64,000 nucleotides of DNA from Isoetes taiwanensis. Its lineage: Eukaryota; Streptophyta; Lycopodiopsida; Isoetales; Isoetaceae. Within the stretch, counting starts at the first letter, position 1. Each line of letters begins with the position of its first letter. Positions 35,326 through 48,248 of this stretch are shown here, in pieces. Where the stretch lies: positions 4,499,225 through 4,563,224 of the forward strand of contig JAJEKV010000078.1 of NCBI GenBank assembly GCA_021234155.1. The letters run 5' to 3'. Under the pieces are notes generated by a model. It saw only the letters and a program-made list of their open reading frames with translations. It was not told the origin of the DNA and did not search any database. A program made the position numbers and the translations under genes.

Positions 35326-36895
35326 TCAAGCATTCGATGTGAATATCTGAGTTGGAGTTACAGGATCAGGAAGAATAGTCTGCTGAGGTTCAAGGCTAGT
35401 TTCCTTGATATTGATTGTAGCTCTTCTCAACCTGCTCTTAATTCCCAAAGAAGCTCCTTCCCTCGAAGAACTTGGAATATTTTCTAAAATACCTTCATAT
35501 GCACGGTCAGAATCACCAGCATCTTCATTCACATCAGCAAATTCACCAAATTCATCTAAATCCACATAGTCATCATGTTTCCTTTTTGTTGGTAACTTTT
35601 CCTGCAAATAACATGACCAAAACTTTTCAACAAAAGCAATTTTCACAAATAAAGCAAAGCAAATAAATAATACTTACTTTCTTAGATGATTCTTACGTTT
35701 CTTTGTTCTTCTTTTTTCTTCTCCTTCATTTGCATTGGTCTCTAAGCCAAGTTCTTCAAAGAATTTCATTGGGACATCCATAGAACAATCCGGGCATTTT
35801 TATTCTCTACAAGAAGCGGTTGCAAATTAAATGATAAGCATGTTGGCATGGTAGCACCGCACTAATCTTGTAGTCATCTTGGAAAGCTAATCCACATGCA
35901 GAACATGGTATTTCATAACACAATGGCAACCTGCTTTTGCAATAACTTGAACTGAATACTGTGAGGCATTTACACTACTCAAGTTATAGCAATTAGCCCC
36001 TGTAATTCTTCCATTTGAGCAGGGTCCCTTTCTAGCACTCCATGTAATGCTTCCAATTCATTCTTCTTCTCAACTTGATGATCATCCACCTTTTCAATAA
36101 GGCTCTCTAATTTCCCGCAATAGAATTTCTCTGCATCAAGTCCCGCATCAAGTCCTCAATTCTTTTCTTATCGAATCAGACTTTTCTACTTTGGATTCCA
36201 AAAATTGATCTCAAATGCAACCCGCTTTATGTCTTCTCTGCTTTTTCGATCCCGCAATATCTCTCTCATTCACATGTCCTGCATTTTAGGGTGATCTTGC
36301 TTGCAATGTCCGCGGATCTTTCTTGCACAATTCAAATTCACCCTCCAACCTATTCACTTCTTCATCCAAGACCCTAACATTAAACATTAAGCTACCTCTC
36401 TTTTAGCAAAGGAACAAAGACTTGCCCGAGAGTAAACCCATTGCATTACTTGGCTTCAATGGTGTGGGATTTGGTGTGGTTCTTCTTCTTCTTTGAGAGG
36501 TCATTTTTTCGCCGAGTGGAATGTTTTGGTTCGAGCTTAACTAGCTTCCTTGGGTACTGTCAACTTGTTCTTTAAATGAAACCCGTTTATCTTGTGTTCG
36601 TCAGGGTTAAAAGCTGCTCGACTACAATTCTCCCAAGTAAATGCAAAGGCAAATTTCTTCCCGAGCTCATTGTTCGCTGACCATGAGGATAAAGCTACGA
36701 GATAAGAAAATCTAGCAGTTCTTTTAAATGAGGCTTCACATAAAATTTCTTAATTTTACCGTCGGTGAAGCCATGATTCCGCGATTCCCAATCCCTCGTC
36801 AATAATTTGATCCTCCAACCATTTAATCCATTTCTGCGGTACCATTCCTTCGTCGAAAGCTTCATCGCCATCGCCAGAGGTAGTTATGGCGCCAA
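35326..36895 (-). pseudogene. RING-finger-like gene inside the 3-kb transposon
   Basis: - strand order: acidic start GDGDEAFDEGMVPQKWIKW; KFAFAFTWENCSRAAFNPDE; EEVNRLEGEFELCKKD (helical); then IPCSACGLAFQDDY...LPCQHAYHLICNRF and, after a frameshift, KCPDCSMDVP (35908-35775). The spacing C-x2-C...C-x-H-x2-H-x2-C...C-x2-C fits a RING-H2-type ubiquitin-ligase finger. A 106-codon acidic tail with KRKHDDYVDLDEFGEF ends at 35326. Stops and shifts present. Whether this is captured host sequence or element-encoded is open. Confidence 0.5.
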
Positions 36896-37032
36896 AATTC
36901 TGATTCCGGAGCTAACCGAAATGTGAACCGAAAAAGTTTGCTTTTGCTTTGCTTTTTGCTTTGCTTTTTCGCGTTTTTTTGTACCCGACTAGTGATTTTA
37001 TACCCATTTACTACGTCTGCAGACCACCAGGT

Positions 37033-39140
37033 CTATGAGACGTTCAAAATTATACAATCAACATTATAAAAAATATCCTCCAATGCATCCTCTGAGAGAA
37101 ATGCATTAGATATCTCCCACTTCTCTTCCTTCTTCTCTTTACTACCAATATCCTTGAGCACAGATTCCCTTTGCTCCAGCATCTCAATTATAAATTTTCC
37201 TACAATATTTCCTGACAGATCAAAGAAAGTTACCAGATCACTACAGCTAATCCGGTGTTTACTACGAAGATCCGCATACCGTGGGCAGTGCAAAAGCGCA
37301 TGCGCCTCATCTTCAATCTCCCCTGTGTTACACACTTTACATACCCTGAGTTCATAAGGGATATTACTCCATCTACCCACTTCCACACCTAGTCTGTGTG
37401 AACTGAGCCTCAGTCGACTAATGGCATGTCTGTACTTCAATGACAACCCTTCACCTAGATATCTTGCCGCAGACAGGGATTGATGGACTGCTTATAGTAT
37501 GCTTTCTTCACCTCGGGGACACACCAAGATCGTACAATCACATGATCGTGTACCCAGGCTCTAATGTCACCACGTCGAGCAGGCAGGTAATTGCTATCCA
37601 ATCCCCATAATCTTTCCTCATCCAAATCTTTATGTCCGCATACCACCCCTTGTCTCTAGTTGCCTCCATAGCAACCCTAGGCAAGCACTCTTCAGGCATA
37701 TCCAGATGCACCTTACATATATATTCAAGGGTCTTGCACAAGGCTTCTGCCTCGAGTGGCATCATACCACATTCCACCAACATCATATCATAAGGAGTTT
37801 GTGCCTTAACCCCTAATTCTGACCTGAAGAACTTTTTTTGAACCTTTTCGACTTTTTTTCAAGTATCTTCTGCCAATCCTGGTGCCCATACCTCACAGCC
37901 ATACAACACTACCGATTGCACAAGCACTTTGAACAACATTCACTTTAACTCAAAACTCCAGATGTTAGCATTCGCACTCCTGCGTTGCATACTATATAGA
38001 GCCTTCAGCCCACCATTCACCCTCTGCTCTACTGCCTGATTCCAACTGGGACTTTTATCAACCTGGACTCCCAAATACTTATATGAGTCTATATATCTAC
38101 GCGTTCCCCTTTGTATAAAAACTCAAGATGATCTACCTTAAGTGCCCCGAAAACAATCAGCTTAGTCTTAACCGGATTTACCTTCATACCTTTGTGATCA
38201 CAAAAAAGGGATAGAGAAACCAAATGTTTTTGCATACCTGTCACCGATCTGGATAATATAACAATGTCATCTGCATAAAGTAGCATAAGCAACACATACC
38301 CATTCATGACCATACCATCCCCTCCCGAATGAGCCATCCATTCTTCCAACTGGTCTATGAACAGACCAAACAAAGTGGGGGACATAGGGCATCCTTGTTT
38401 AACCTCTATATTACTAATCATCTCATTTGAACTGGTCTGGGAGTAGGAAAATGATAACTGAACCAAAACTTTTTCATAAAGCAATTTAACAGCATTACTC
38501 ATTTCCAATGGCACCCCAAGCATCTCCAACCTCTCCCAAAGATTGCCCCTGTGTATTGTATCAAATGCTTTTGTAAAATCTACGAAAAGCGCATACAATG
38601 GTTTACGTGTTCCTGTTACCAAATCGATCAATGCGCGTACCGTGACTAAATGGTCTGTTGTCGATTTCTTGAGCCTAAAACCTGCTTGCCCCTTTGCACT
38701 GACATTATTCTTTTCGGCCCACCCACTAATTTTACTGTTAACCATAGTGGCAAAAAGCTTCGCAAAGAGATTACTAACCATTATCATTCTATAATTTTTT
38801 GGGTCGTCTTCAGCTTCTGCTTTATGGAGGGGGATAACCCTATTCATCTGCCACATGTGGGGGAACCCTTCTCTCAAAACTACATTCATCAATTTCCATA
38901 GTGCGTCCTGTGTTGTCATCCCTGCCCATTTAAACATTTCCACATGCTCAGACGCTAACCCTGTGGGAGGTAATGCGGGTGTAATCTTTGCCCGTCTTGA
39001 ATCAGCTCCCGCCGACCATTTAGCAAAGCATCTCTAAAAGCTGGAGCCGGCTTCCCAAGGGCAACTGAGCCGATGTTCCTGTGAGTGTGACTGTCGATTG
39101 GACCGTGCGGATCCCGACCAACAAATCTGGAGGCAGACAA
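37033..39140 (-). mobile_element. LINE, 5'-truncated, non-L1-like C-terminus
   Basis: 38943-38089: reverse transcriptase with NRVIPLHKAEAEDDPKNYRM, YALFVDFTKAFDTIHR, IEVKQGCPMSPTLFGLFID and YADDIVIL (catalytic YADD intact, 284 codons). Downstream, over frame breaks, comes YKYLGVQVDKSPSWN, then 37786-37033 with a zinc knuckle VCKVCNTGEIEDEAHALLHC. The KVCN.GEIEDE.H.L..CP signature is like CR1/L2/Jockey-type LINEs rather than typical plant L1. No endonuclease or poly(A) is seen; 39140-39270 runs into a G/GA-rich tract. Confidence 0.85.
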
Positions 39141-41517
39141 TGGATCCGAGCATCAATCCTGGTCAAGGCTGCGGCGAAGATGCATCTGGAGCGGATTGCG
39201 TGTCAGGGGGTGTGTCGGGTGTGCCAAGATAGGGCGCTGAGGGGGGGAGGGAGGGAGGGGGGGGAGAGAGAGAGACCATAAAACAATACCACTATAATAT
39301 GCAAAAGAACAAAAAAAGAAGTAAGCAATTCACAAAGCTTCAAATAGAAACTCCAAGTTCAATATGGACTTTAACATAATGCTATAACATTCAATTTATT
39401 TGTTAACCACAAAAGGACCCTTCAACTATATACTTAAAGACTAACAACATGGAGACTGGGGAGCTAGTTCTGGCTATGGAATAGAAACTGGGGTGCCAAT
39501 ACCGCTTCAGAGGTAAGCACCAAGTTTTCCCAAGTCTCCATGTTGTGGCGGCCTGGAATTGGGTCGTTGATTCCAGGACCCGCTCCCGGCTCTCGCCTGT
39601 TGTAGGACCCCCTAGAATCTGCTCCCTAGTTTCCATGCGCCACACATTTACAACCGTGCAAAGACACAAAGAATTGCCCCTTAAATATGTGGACTTTCTA
39701 GAAATCACAACTTTGAAAGTACAACTTCACGCATCATTATTGATTTCCCTTCGAATCAACAGAAAAAAGGGCTTATCTTTAGCAATATTTCTACAATAGT
39801 TACAATTCTGCATATAATAATCCTACTTGTATAGCACCTGCATATATTCTAAGTTTCCGACTAATGTGGATTTGAAATTTATTGTTTTTCTTGGAGGTGG
39901 AAAAAATTTTTGATTTTTTTTTAGACCATTGCCTGAGGTTGTGGGGATGTTTTGTGCTGAAAAATATTTCTTGTTATCCAAATATTTCATTGGCATGATT
40001 TTAGGGTAGAGTTTAAGAAAGAATGGACGCTTTAACAATATGGAGGATGAGTGGAGTATCTTGGGCCTGCCACAATCGTCTCAAGTTACCTTCTAAACCA
40101 TTCCTCTGTGCTGATGATGTTTTAGGCTAAACTCCATTGTCGTGTTTCAATGCCTTTTCAACTATAAACTAGGGAAGGTTGAGATAGGTTTCTTTGCAGA
40201 CTTGTTTCTCTGGGATCATCTGAGATTTCGGTTCTTGCATAATATTTGTTCTATGGTGGGGATCTAAGCATTGGTTGATGCAAGCATATACCAAATCATA
40301 GAGTACTCATGGAGTGATATCTCCGACCTTTCTCTTCTCCCGTTCCTCTCTCTTCTCCTGTTCCTTTCTCTTCTCCCGTTCCATAAACTATTTCAGCAAG
40401 GATCTATAGATTATTTTAGCAAGAAGGTATTTCATCTGTTATTCATATTCATGACATCTTTGGCTGCCTTGTTTAGCTGGCAAGCAATTATTTATTCTTT
40501 GCATTTGACAGGTTCTGAACAATACAATCTTTTAATAAAAAAGGTAATTATTATATCAGACATATGTTCTAATTCCTAATTGTTTGATATGCGTGTTTTG
40601 TAAATTACGCAGGATGACGTGAGAGTTATACAGAGTATTGGAGAAATGGTTATAGAGCAATAGAGTTATATTTGATCCCCCAATCATTTTCACCATCTGC
40701 ATGTCATGTTTGAAACTTTAAAGGTGCTATTTGATGTAGATTAATTATGGAAATCTAGTAGTTGTATTTTTAGTTTAAATCCTGAATATTTTTAGATTTT
40801 GCAATTCTTTTATCCATGCACTACCTCACTGTCATAGATGCCACATTTTCAGTTCCCTTTTTGAAATTGTATCCTTCCTCAATGTGTTTCTATTGAATTT
40901 TCTTGGAAGCAATATCTATGATACACATAATTAAAAGGTCAGAAGCTCAGTCTCCTTAACAAGCTTATTGTTTTTCAATCAAGTCAGAACCTTAGTCTTC
41001 TTAGCTGGCTTATTGTATTTGAATCAGGTTTTCTAGTTGTTTCATTCTATCCAGTCTCCTTAGCAGACTTATTGTATTTGAATAGGTTTTCTAGCTATTT
41101 CATTCTATTAAACATTGTTAAGATATTCACGAGGCATTCAACAAATGGCAATAGCCAAAAGTATACACTTGTAGCTTTATTTTCTACTTGAATGATTGAT
41201 ATAGGAAAATGTTGGAGCTCCATATTGAGTTTTTATGCCTCCGTGCATATGGAAGATCATATCATGCCTTTCGTACTGCATATCAAGAACAAACATATCA
41301 GAACTGCTTGAGAATATTCCAGGCATTGTTGAACTCCATATGGACATGATCAAGGGCATTCTAGATCATCTCCAGTAGATTCGACTTGATGTTGGAACAA
41401 AGTTTATGCGAAAACGCAAAAGGTAACATGTTTTAAGCCCATTCACGTCTCTATGAGGCCAATGTTTTCTGCTATTCGGCCAATGAAATGCCTTAGCTAA
41501 GTGTATATTGTCCCTTA
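39141..41517. other. Gene-poor interval with short tandem phrases
   Basis: 39238-39275 is a G/GA-rich run. 40325-40382 is an 18-bp TCTCTTCTCCCGTTCCTC unit, three times. 40948-41110 has three AGTCTCCTTA...CTTATTGTATTTGAA units. No gene recognised. Confidence 0.45.
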
Positions 41518-44500
41518 TTGTTTTACTTGCAGTTCAAGCGCTCATGTATTATGGCCCTAATTCAAAGGGCATTCCCATCTACTCCAGGGCAAGAGTGGGG
41601 GATTGTTAATGTTTATGCCCCTAATCAGCCTTCTCAGCAGGGTGCTTTATGGGCCACAGTTCGGAATAAGTTCAGCGAGCCCTTGGTAGGTTGCGGTCGC
41701 TTGGTTGTTGTTAGGGGACTTCAATATGGTAGAAGCAGTAGAGGATCGCTCTGGTTCTGGAACCCAGGTTGTGCATGAGTTTGAGGAGGGACCCGGTGGT
41801 CTCGTTTGTTGCAGGATTTGGCCTTGGTTGAGGTCCTGGGGACTTGTCTTTCACCTATTGTAATAGGCAGATTAGTGCGGGCAGGCGTATGCTAGGCATG
41901 ACCCGGTGTTATGCTTCCCCATGCACACCGGATGGTGTGCCCTCTTTCGCCAGTGACATTACGTCTACCTCCATTTCGATCATTACCCTCGGTTTTTTGT
42001 CGGTCGGTGCGATTGCCTCTCGGCCCTCTAGGGCGGTGTTCCGTTTGAACACCCGGCTTACCGGGCCGATCGGGATTTTCGGCCAAGTGCCGGGGAGTTG
42101 TGGCTTGATACCTTTTCATCTCCGAAGGGTATATGCGGTATGGTATTTGCCTTGGCGAGGGGTGAAGCGTTTTGCCAAGGTCTTTGGTGGCGATGTGTGT
42201 GCGGCGGGAGCGGCCAGGAGTTGCACCGGTCTCTATCAGGAGTTGGAGAGGACCGGGCGCGACCTTCTCGATGGCATTAGGGAGAATGCGGTGTTGCGGC
42301 GTATTGTTGCTGGAGCAGGTTAAAGTCGCGGGAGGCACGTGTGTGTGGCTGCCCTTACCGGTTGAAGGAGGGGACACAAGTTCGTCGGTGTTCTTGAGCA
42401 TCTAGGCGTGGCGATATCGATGCATCTATGGCGTCCCTTGCTTTGCCGATGGCGGACTTTGGAGGATCCCGCTGATTTGCTGAGGTATGTGCATGCCCAT
42501 TTCTCGGGGTTTTTTTTGGACGCACTCTTTCCTATGAGCAGGAGATGCGGGAGCTTGTTTTGGGGCTGTTAAGCCATCTATTACCTCACACCGCGTGAGG
42601 AGAGCTTGGGAGCAGGGAGCTCTCGGAGAGGATTTGGCGACATGTATGTGCATGGCCAGGATAAATGTCCTGGGCTGGATGGCATCCCTGTGGGAGTTCT
42701 TTCGGACTTATTGGGAGTGGGCTGGTGAGTCGTGTACCAGGTGTACCTTGAGTTGCTGCAGTCTTCTCAAATGGATAGGATCTTGAATACGCATGCATTT
42801 CCTTGATTCCTAAGGTTAAGCGACCTTCTACTATTAATGATTGGAGGCCTATCTTCTTGTTGTCCTCTGTGTATAAGATTATTGCGAAAGCCCTGGCGGA
42901 GAAGTTGAAGCGGTGTTGACTTCTTCCATTAGTAAAGGTGCGATCGGGTTTGTCACAGGAGGAACATTTTGACTAATGTTGCCGCTGACTTATGAGGGCC
43001 TTTATTGGGCGGAAAAGAGCAGTCAAGGCATTGCCTATCCTAAGCTTGACTTTGCCAAAGCTTACGATAGTGTCCGTTGGGAGTTCTTATCGCCATGATG
43101 TTAGTGTTGGGTTGTGGTCCACATTTTGAGAGGCAGTCATGAAGCTGCATAGTCGGCCGCAGACTACGGTGGTGTGCCGGGGTGAACCCTCTTGCCTTTT
43201 TCTCCTTAGGCGGAGGGTGCGTCGAGGTGCCCTTTGGCCCGTTTTTTGTTCTACGATTGTGGCGGGAGGCCTTTGTCGCGATTGTTTTTGGCTGCAGTGG
43301 AGGAGGGAGTAGTGGATGGGCTTCGGATGCAGGATGGTAGCCAGCACATTATTAACCAGTTTGCCGATGACACTTTCCTCTTCTTGGTGGCAGAAAAGAG
43401 GAATTTGCGGAATGTGAAGGGTTTGTTGGATACTTTCTCCTTGGCCTCAGGCATTCTTCTGAATTGGGGTAAGTGCTCCGCATTATGGGCCCAGCTGACT
43501 CCGCCTCCCCCTTGTTTGGCTCTATTCCCTTGGAAGGTGCTTCCAGGTAATGTGTGTACTAAGCTGTTGGGTATTCCCTTTGGAGGGGATGTTTCCATGG
43601 GGAGGGTGTGGGATGAGATTTTGCAGGGGCTGCAGAAACACCTCAATTGGTGGAAGGGTAGCAAGTTGTCCATGGTAGGTAGGATCACTATTGCCAAGTC
43701 AGTACTTTGTAGCACTCATGTGTATACAGCATCTGCGATGCTAGCTCCTGAGGGTAAGATACAGGCTTTGGATAAGATTGTTCAAAATTTTGTGTGGGGC
43801 GGGGAAGATGAAGGGGCGGTTGTTAAAGTGGCTTGGTAGGATGGGGGGCTTGGCCATTACGGATTTGGTATTTGCATAGTAAGGTGTTGGTCTCCAAGTT
43901 TGTTTGGAGCATTGCGAGGATGGAGCATCTTCTCACAGTGCGGCACTTTGTTATTTGCGATCTCTTTGCCATTGTGTGGCATTTGGGAAGCCAAATGTCG
44001 TGTATGAGGAGTTGCCACAGGCCTTTGTTGTATGGTCTCAGGCCTTTCCCACATGCATCCCTTTTTCTCCACAGGGGAGGGTTGCGGGCTTGGGATCATG
44101 TGCGTGTGCTCTTCCAGCTAGATTATGCCTCAATTTATCACCACTCTTCTCCTTTCTTGTGGGTTCCTCTACCCCCAAGACTTGCCCTTGGCTGCCACTA
44201 TGCATGCTCGGATGCGAGGCCCGTTGGAGGCTGACTGCCGTGCTCACCTTGGAGGATTGGTATTGGGGTGGTCGGCTAGCTTCGTGGGAGTTCTTTCGAG
44301 CTTCGCTTTTCGCACGAGAGGCGTGGACCGGGCTATCTGGGAGCACGTGGCGGGGAATATTCCGCTACACATACCTATAGTCCCTCAGGATGATGTGGTG
44401 GTGCAGGTTTGGAAGGTTCATCCGGGATGTTGTGTCTTCTTGCTTTGTGCGGTCTTCTTAGGGTCTTTGGCTATTCATGACACTTTGAGGGTGCAAGTGG

Positions 44501-45185
44501 TCTCTGCTTCCGGGTTCTCGATGGCTTCGGTTTGGGCGTGGACATGGAGCTCACTTCCCCACCGAAGGTTAGGGTGCTTTGTGGCGGTGGTGCACATTTG
44601 TATCGAGGGTGAATGCCCTTGTGAGTCGGTTTAGGCGGGTGTGAGCCCTCTTTGCCCTTGTTGTGGCCTTCATCGTGAGGCCGTGGAGCATTATGCGGTT
44701 TTATGCCCTCACTTGCGGGCTGCACGGGATTGGGTTCGGGGCTCTGTTTGGTGAGATTGACTAGCCGGCGATTCTTCGCTTCATGTGTATCTGGTGCTTG
44801 GCCGCTCTTGCGGCAGCAAGCTTTGCATCTGTGCGTGGCTTGGTTGGTGCGTGGCTTTGCATTTGGAAGCGGCGGCGGTTGTGGATCTTCGGGGATTGAC
44901 TGCTGCCCTCTCGATTCCTCGACTTAGGTACAAGCTATTTCAAAGCTTTCTGGTGTTCCCGGGAGTAGTAGAGCGGAAGTTTGCCATTTGGCGGGACTTC
45001 TTGGGTGTTGTAGATGGTGATGGTCGGTTTGTACAACAGTAGAGTTGCAGTTTTTTTGTGAGTTTGTTGTGGAGTGTCGAGGTATCGCTGTCTCTTTGGG
45101 GCAGTTCTCCTTCCTCCTCACTTGCTTTGTAACATTACCATTCTTTTAATATATTGATGACACAGTTCTTCAAAAAAAAAAAAAA
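41518..45185 (+). mobile_element. L1-like LINE with poly(A) tail, degenerate
   Basis: Endonuclease part: WGIVNVYAPNQPSQQGALW (about 41600) and, in a shifted frame, GDFNMVEAVEDRSG (about 41715). RT part: KRPSTINDWRPIFLLSSVYK (about 42829), INQFADDTFLFL (about 43355, F-ADD) and GIPFGGDVSMG; 43234-43839 is a 201-codon open stretch. C-terminal zinc knuckle LCPCCGLHREAVEHYAVLCP (44653-44712), ending by 45042. A 3' tail of 14 A lies at 45172-45185. Many frameshifts. Plant L1-type order of domains. Confidence 0.85.
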
Positions 45186-45600
45186 CATTTTGTTGAGCTT
45201 TTGCTATGCATTGTAGCTCAATCTTGATGCAACATGATTTAAGCAAGTATTTGCCACCAACAAAGTGCAAGCATAAAATGTTGATATGCCTTTACTGCTT
45301 AATTTCCTTATCTTCAATCATGCTCTCTTATGCCTTATGGAGATTCTTAGGGTTTTTTAGGTCAAGGACTTCTGAAATTTGTACTTTCTTTCAAGTGTGT
45401 GTTTCTGCAACAGGTTAACTGCATCACAGTTTGCATATGCTCAAGTGCAGTGCTACTCATAGTTTGCATGTGATGCTCAAGTGCAGACAATATGTATATC
45501 AAATATTCTGCTACTCACAATAGAAGTTCCTGCTATTACTGTTGCTTCAACAAACAATTCAAGCCCTCATGCATTCTGGTACTAAGGACATTCATGTCCT
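45186..45600. repeat. Direct duplication, left copy
   Basis: From ACATTTTGTTGAGC to about 45550 it matches 47194-47690 with small gaps, including CTTAGGGTTTTT.AGGTCAAG and the phrase CATGATGCTCAAGTGCAGA repeated in tandem. The LINE tail joins its left edge and the solo LTR its right edge. Confidence 0.7.
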
Positions 45601-45604
45601 TTCC

Positions 45605-47186
45605 TGTGATGTTCCAATATAATATACGCCCCAAATACGTATATTATATGGCCACGTCACACGTACTTGTCATTATGACAAGTACTAGCGAGACGTATAG
45701 GGTTGCACCTAGGGGGCAAGGGTTGCACCTAGGGGGCAACATCGTAAGTTGTGCATGTTTAATAAACATATGCAACTATAAACCCCATGGACCCCATTGC
45801 CAAATGGCTAAACCCCATTTGGCCAATGTCTAACCTAACCCCAAGGGTTTCTATATAAGTGCTTTCCCCTTAAACCCTAAACCTTTCTTCTCTTTGCATT
45901 TAGGGTTTCCTTGAGCTCCTTTCCTTCTCTCGCATTTAGGGTTCTCTTGAACCATTTCGGCCAAACCAGGACTCGAATTTGCATTGCCAGGCTCTGAAAA
46001 GCCGCCCTTGCAATGAGATCTTGACGGCGGCGGTCTTATTGGGGATCAGAAGCATGGACGCATTCCGAGGATCCGGAGCAAGTCAGGCGCCAGGTAAATG
46101 GCCATTCTGTTGTGCAAAATCGTCTTTTAGCTTGGCAATGAACTGGGTTAACATGTTAGTTCAGCTTTAGAGGCCTTATAGATCCCGAGATCATAAGCTC
46201 TAACAAATGAACCTAACTTTGGATGTTTAGGTAGGTAGATTAGATGTTATTCTTCATTTCAGTTCTGTGATGATGTTGGTATTTCACTCTGTGACCTCCA
46301 TGTATTGGGAAGGGGGGTAGAGGCCTAAAGCCTGTGTAGCATATGATCCTAGATAGCCTACTAGTTCCCAATTACTTGCGGCCTGTGCATAGGAGCCCAC
46401 CGGGTTGTGAGTAGAGGGGCGGATCAAAGGAACAAGGGGTACTTGTCCCAACGAAAGCGATCCCACGGTGTGTAAAGCCTACGGGGATCCTGTGTGAGCT
46501 AGGCTTAATGGCTTTCCACTGCGTGTGGGCAAGGCATGAGCTCGACACCTCTGGAGTGATGCGTCACTCTCCATGAGGTTCAAGTCGAATAAGGGCAGTG
46601 GCCCTCTAGCCACCTGTGTTGGGCAGGAGAGGTGACTCTCCTCCTGCCTCATCGGGGCTGGGGAGATGCAATCCAGTAGTAGCCCTCTTGGCTATGTACC
46701 CGGTAGGCTACGGTCCGGTCCCAACACTTTTCAACCTACTCTGCAAAGTGTGCACAGGAGGGGCAGATGAAGTGGACTACCCTTAGCCATGTTCTTATGC
46801 CAGCCAAATCCATTTGCCATGAATTCTGTCTGCAATGACTTCTAGAGGCCCAAGCCGTCAGTCGAACCCCCTTGAGTTTGAGCCCTGGGTAGGATTCCCT
46901 TTTGTTGTTATTGTTCATATTGATGTTGTTGTATATGTGATGATTATGATGTGTTCACCCTTGGAGGTGATTGTATTGATATATTGTTATTATGTGCTCA
47001 TGTTTATTCACGCTTCCACAGCTAGGCAAATTAGAAGGAGAGGCATTGAATGACACATCCACTCTTCCCTTTGCTGGCTCATTCCACTGGGGTGGAGTCG
47101 GTGGATATATGCCGGTTGGGGTGTCGGGGGAATGCTCGCTTCCGATAACGATGTGTGCATCATTATAGGAAATGAGGGGCGTCACA
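45605..47186 (+). mobile_element. Solo LTR with 5-bp target duplication
   Basis: Begins TGTGATGTTCC and ends GGGGCGTCACA, i.e. TG...CA with inverted ends; 1582 bp. TTTCC stands immediately before (45600-45604) and after (47187-47191). No internal region or second LTR follows, so it arose by LTR-LTR recombination. It aligns over nearly its whole length with 60865-59291 on the - strand (shared blocks around GTAGAGGCC, CAACACTTTTCAACCTA, CTTCC.CAGCTAGG), at moderate divergence. Confidence 0.85.
45849..45860 (+). promoter_or_regulatory. TATA box of the solo LTR
   Basis: TCTATATAAGTG, followed by CT-rich, AAACCCTAAACC-type leader. Suits the U3/R junction of a plant LTR about 250 bp from its left edge. 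Confidence 0.5.
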
Positions 47187-47191
47187 TTTCC

Positions 47192-47690
47192 AACATTTTG
47201 TTGAGCTTTGGCTTGCATTGTACCTCAATCATGCTTCTAGCAGATTGGTCATCCTGCTCTCAAAACATAGGGTAAGGATATTGGATGTCTTTAATGCCTA
47301 ATTTCCTTAGCTTTTAGTCATGCTCTCTTATGTTTAAAGAGATTCTTAGGGTTTTTGAGGTCAAGGACTTCTGGAATTTGTCGATTTCAAGTCAGTATTT
47401 TCCGTGATAGGTTTAACTGCATCATGATTTTTCACATGATGCTCAAGTGCAGGTAACAAGTGTGTACACAATATTCTGCTACTCATAGTTTTCATGTGAT
47501 GCTCAAGTGCATTTCCTACAACAGGTTTAACTGCATCACAAATTTTCACATGATGCTCAAGTGCCGATGAGAGGTATATATCTAATGTTACTCAAAATTT
47601 GCACATGATGCTCAAGTGCAGACAACAAGTTTACCAAATATTCTACTACTCACAACAGAAGCTCCCGCTATTACTGTTGTTGCTAACTAA
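47192..47690. repeat. Direct duplication, right copy, with CATGATGCTCAAGTGC array
   Basis: Counterpart of 45186-45600. Here the CACATGATGCTCAAGTGCAG phrase occurs four times (about 47431, 47485, 47547, 47601), against two in the left copy, so the array expanded or contracted after duplication. Confidence 0.7.
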
Positions 47691-48248
47691 AAAATAACTT
47701 CTCAAGTTGCAAGCAATTTCTCAAGTGTGTAATAGATTCAAAGCCTCTGAGTTAGGCTATCAAAATGTAACCATGAATTTACTTTTATATTATTTTGATA
47801 ATTTCCATCAATTATATATTAGGTTCTCCAGCCTTATCATTTGTGCTTGAGAGGAGACAGACGTGAAATAGATAAGCTTTGGTTTTGCATTAACTATAGA
47901 AACTAAAAATTAAAAGTCATGTACTCAATACTACGGGGCTCATTCATCAAGGTGTAGCCTTGTAGACAGGTAGTTAACCCATGTCTGCAACTGCAACTCT
48001 CTGTAGAAGATACTTCTATTATTTTTTGCAACTGCAAATCCTGGATGAGCGACAGTGAATTATGTACATGCTTTTGTATGGTTTGTGCTTGGATTTTTCA
48101 CGTTGTATCGAGTGAGAACTTTGTAGTTTAAGGGATGGAAATGTTTTATGAAAACCAATAGCATCTCTAAGAGTAGAAAGTACCACACCTCATCGTCCTC
48201 CTTTTCATTAAATATTTTAAACTTCTCATCGTTGTGGATAATTGCACC

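Larger units (their letters stand above)
33980..37005. mobile_element. DNA transposon with matching termini and ATTT target duplication
   Basis: Left end GGGTATAAAATCACTCGTGG; the right end read inward from 37005 is GGGTATAAAATCACTAGTCG. The first 15 bases are identical. ATTT flanks both sides (33976-33979 and 37006-37009). A GCTTTGCTTTTGC phrase lies just inside both ends (34025 and 36940). Length 3026 bp. The interior has a + strand coding-like stretch (34309-34990) and a - strand one (36895-35326). A 4-bp duplication excludes hAT, MULE and Harbinger; Sola- or Academ-like families use 4 bp, but I see no diagnostic transposase. Confidence 0.75.

Noticed and set aside
41200-41370. Exon-like stretch ending in a readable helical segment
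   Set aside because: No recognisable domain, no splice pattern with neighbours and no repeat partner in the window.
41892-42401. 169-codon - strand frame
   Set aside because: Antisense to the LINE coding region; Pro/Arg/Thr-rich composition is typical of a shadow frame.
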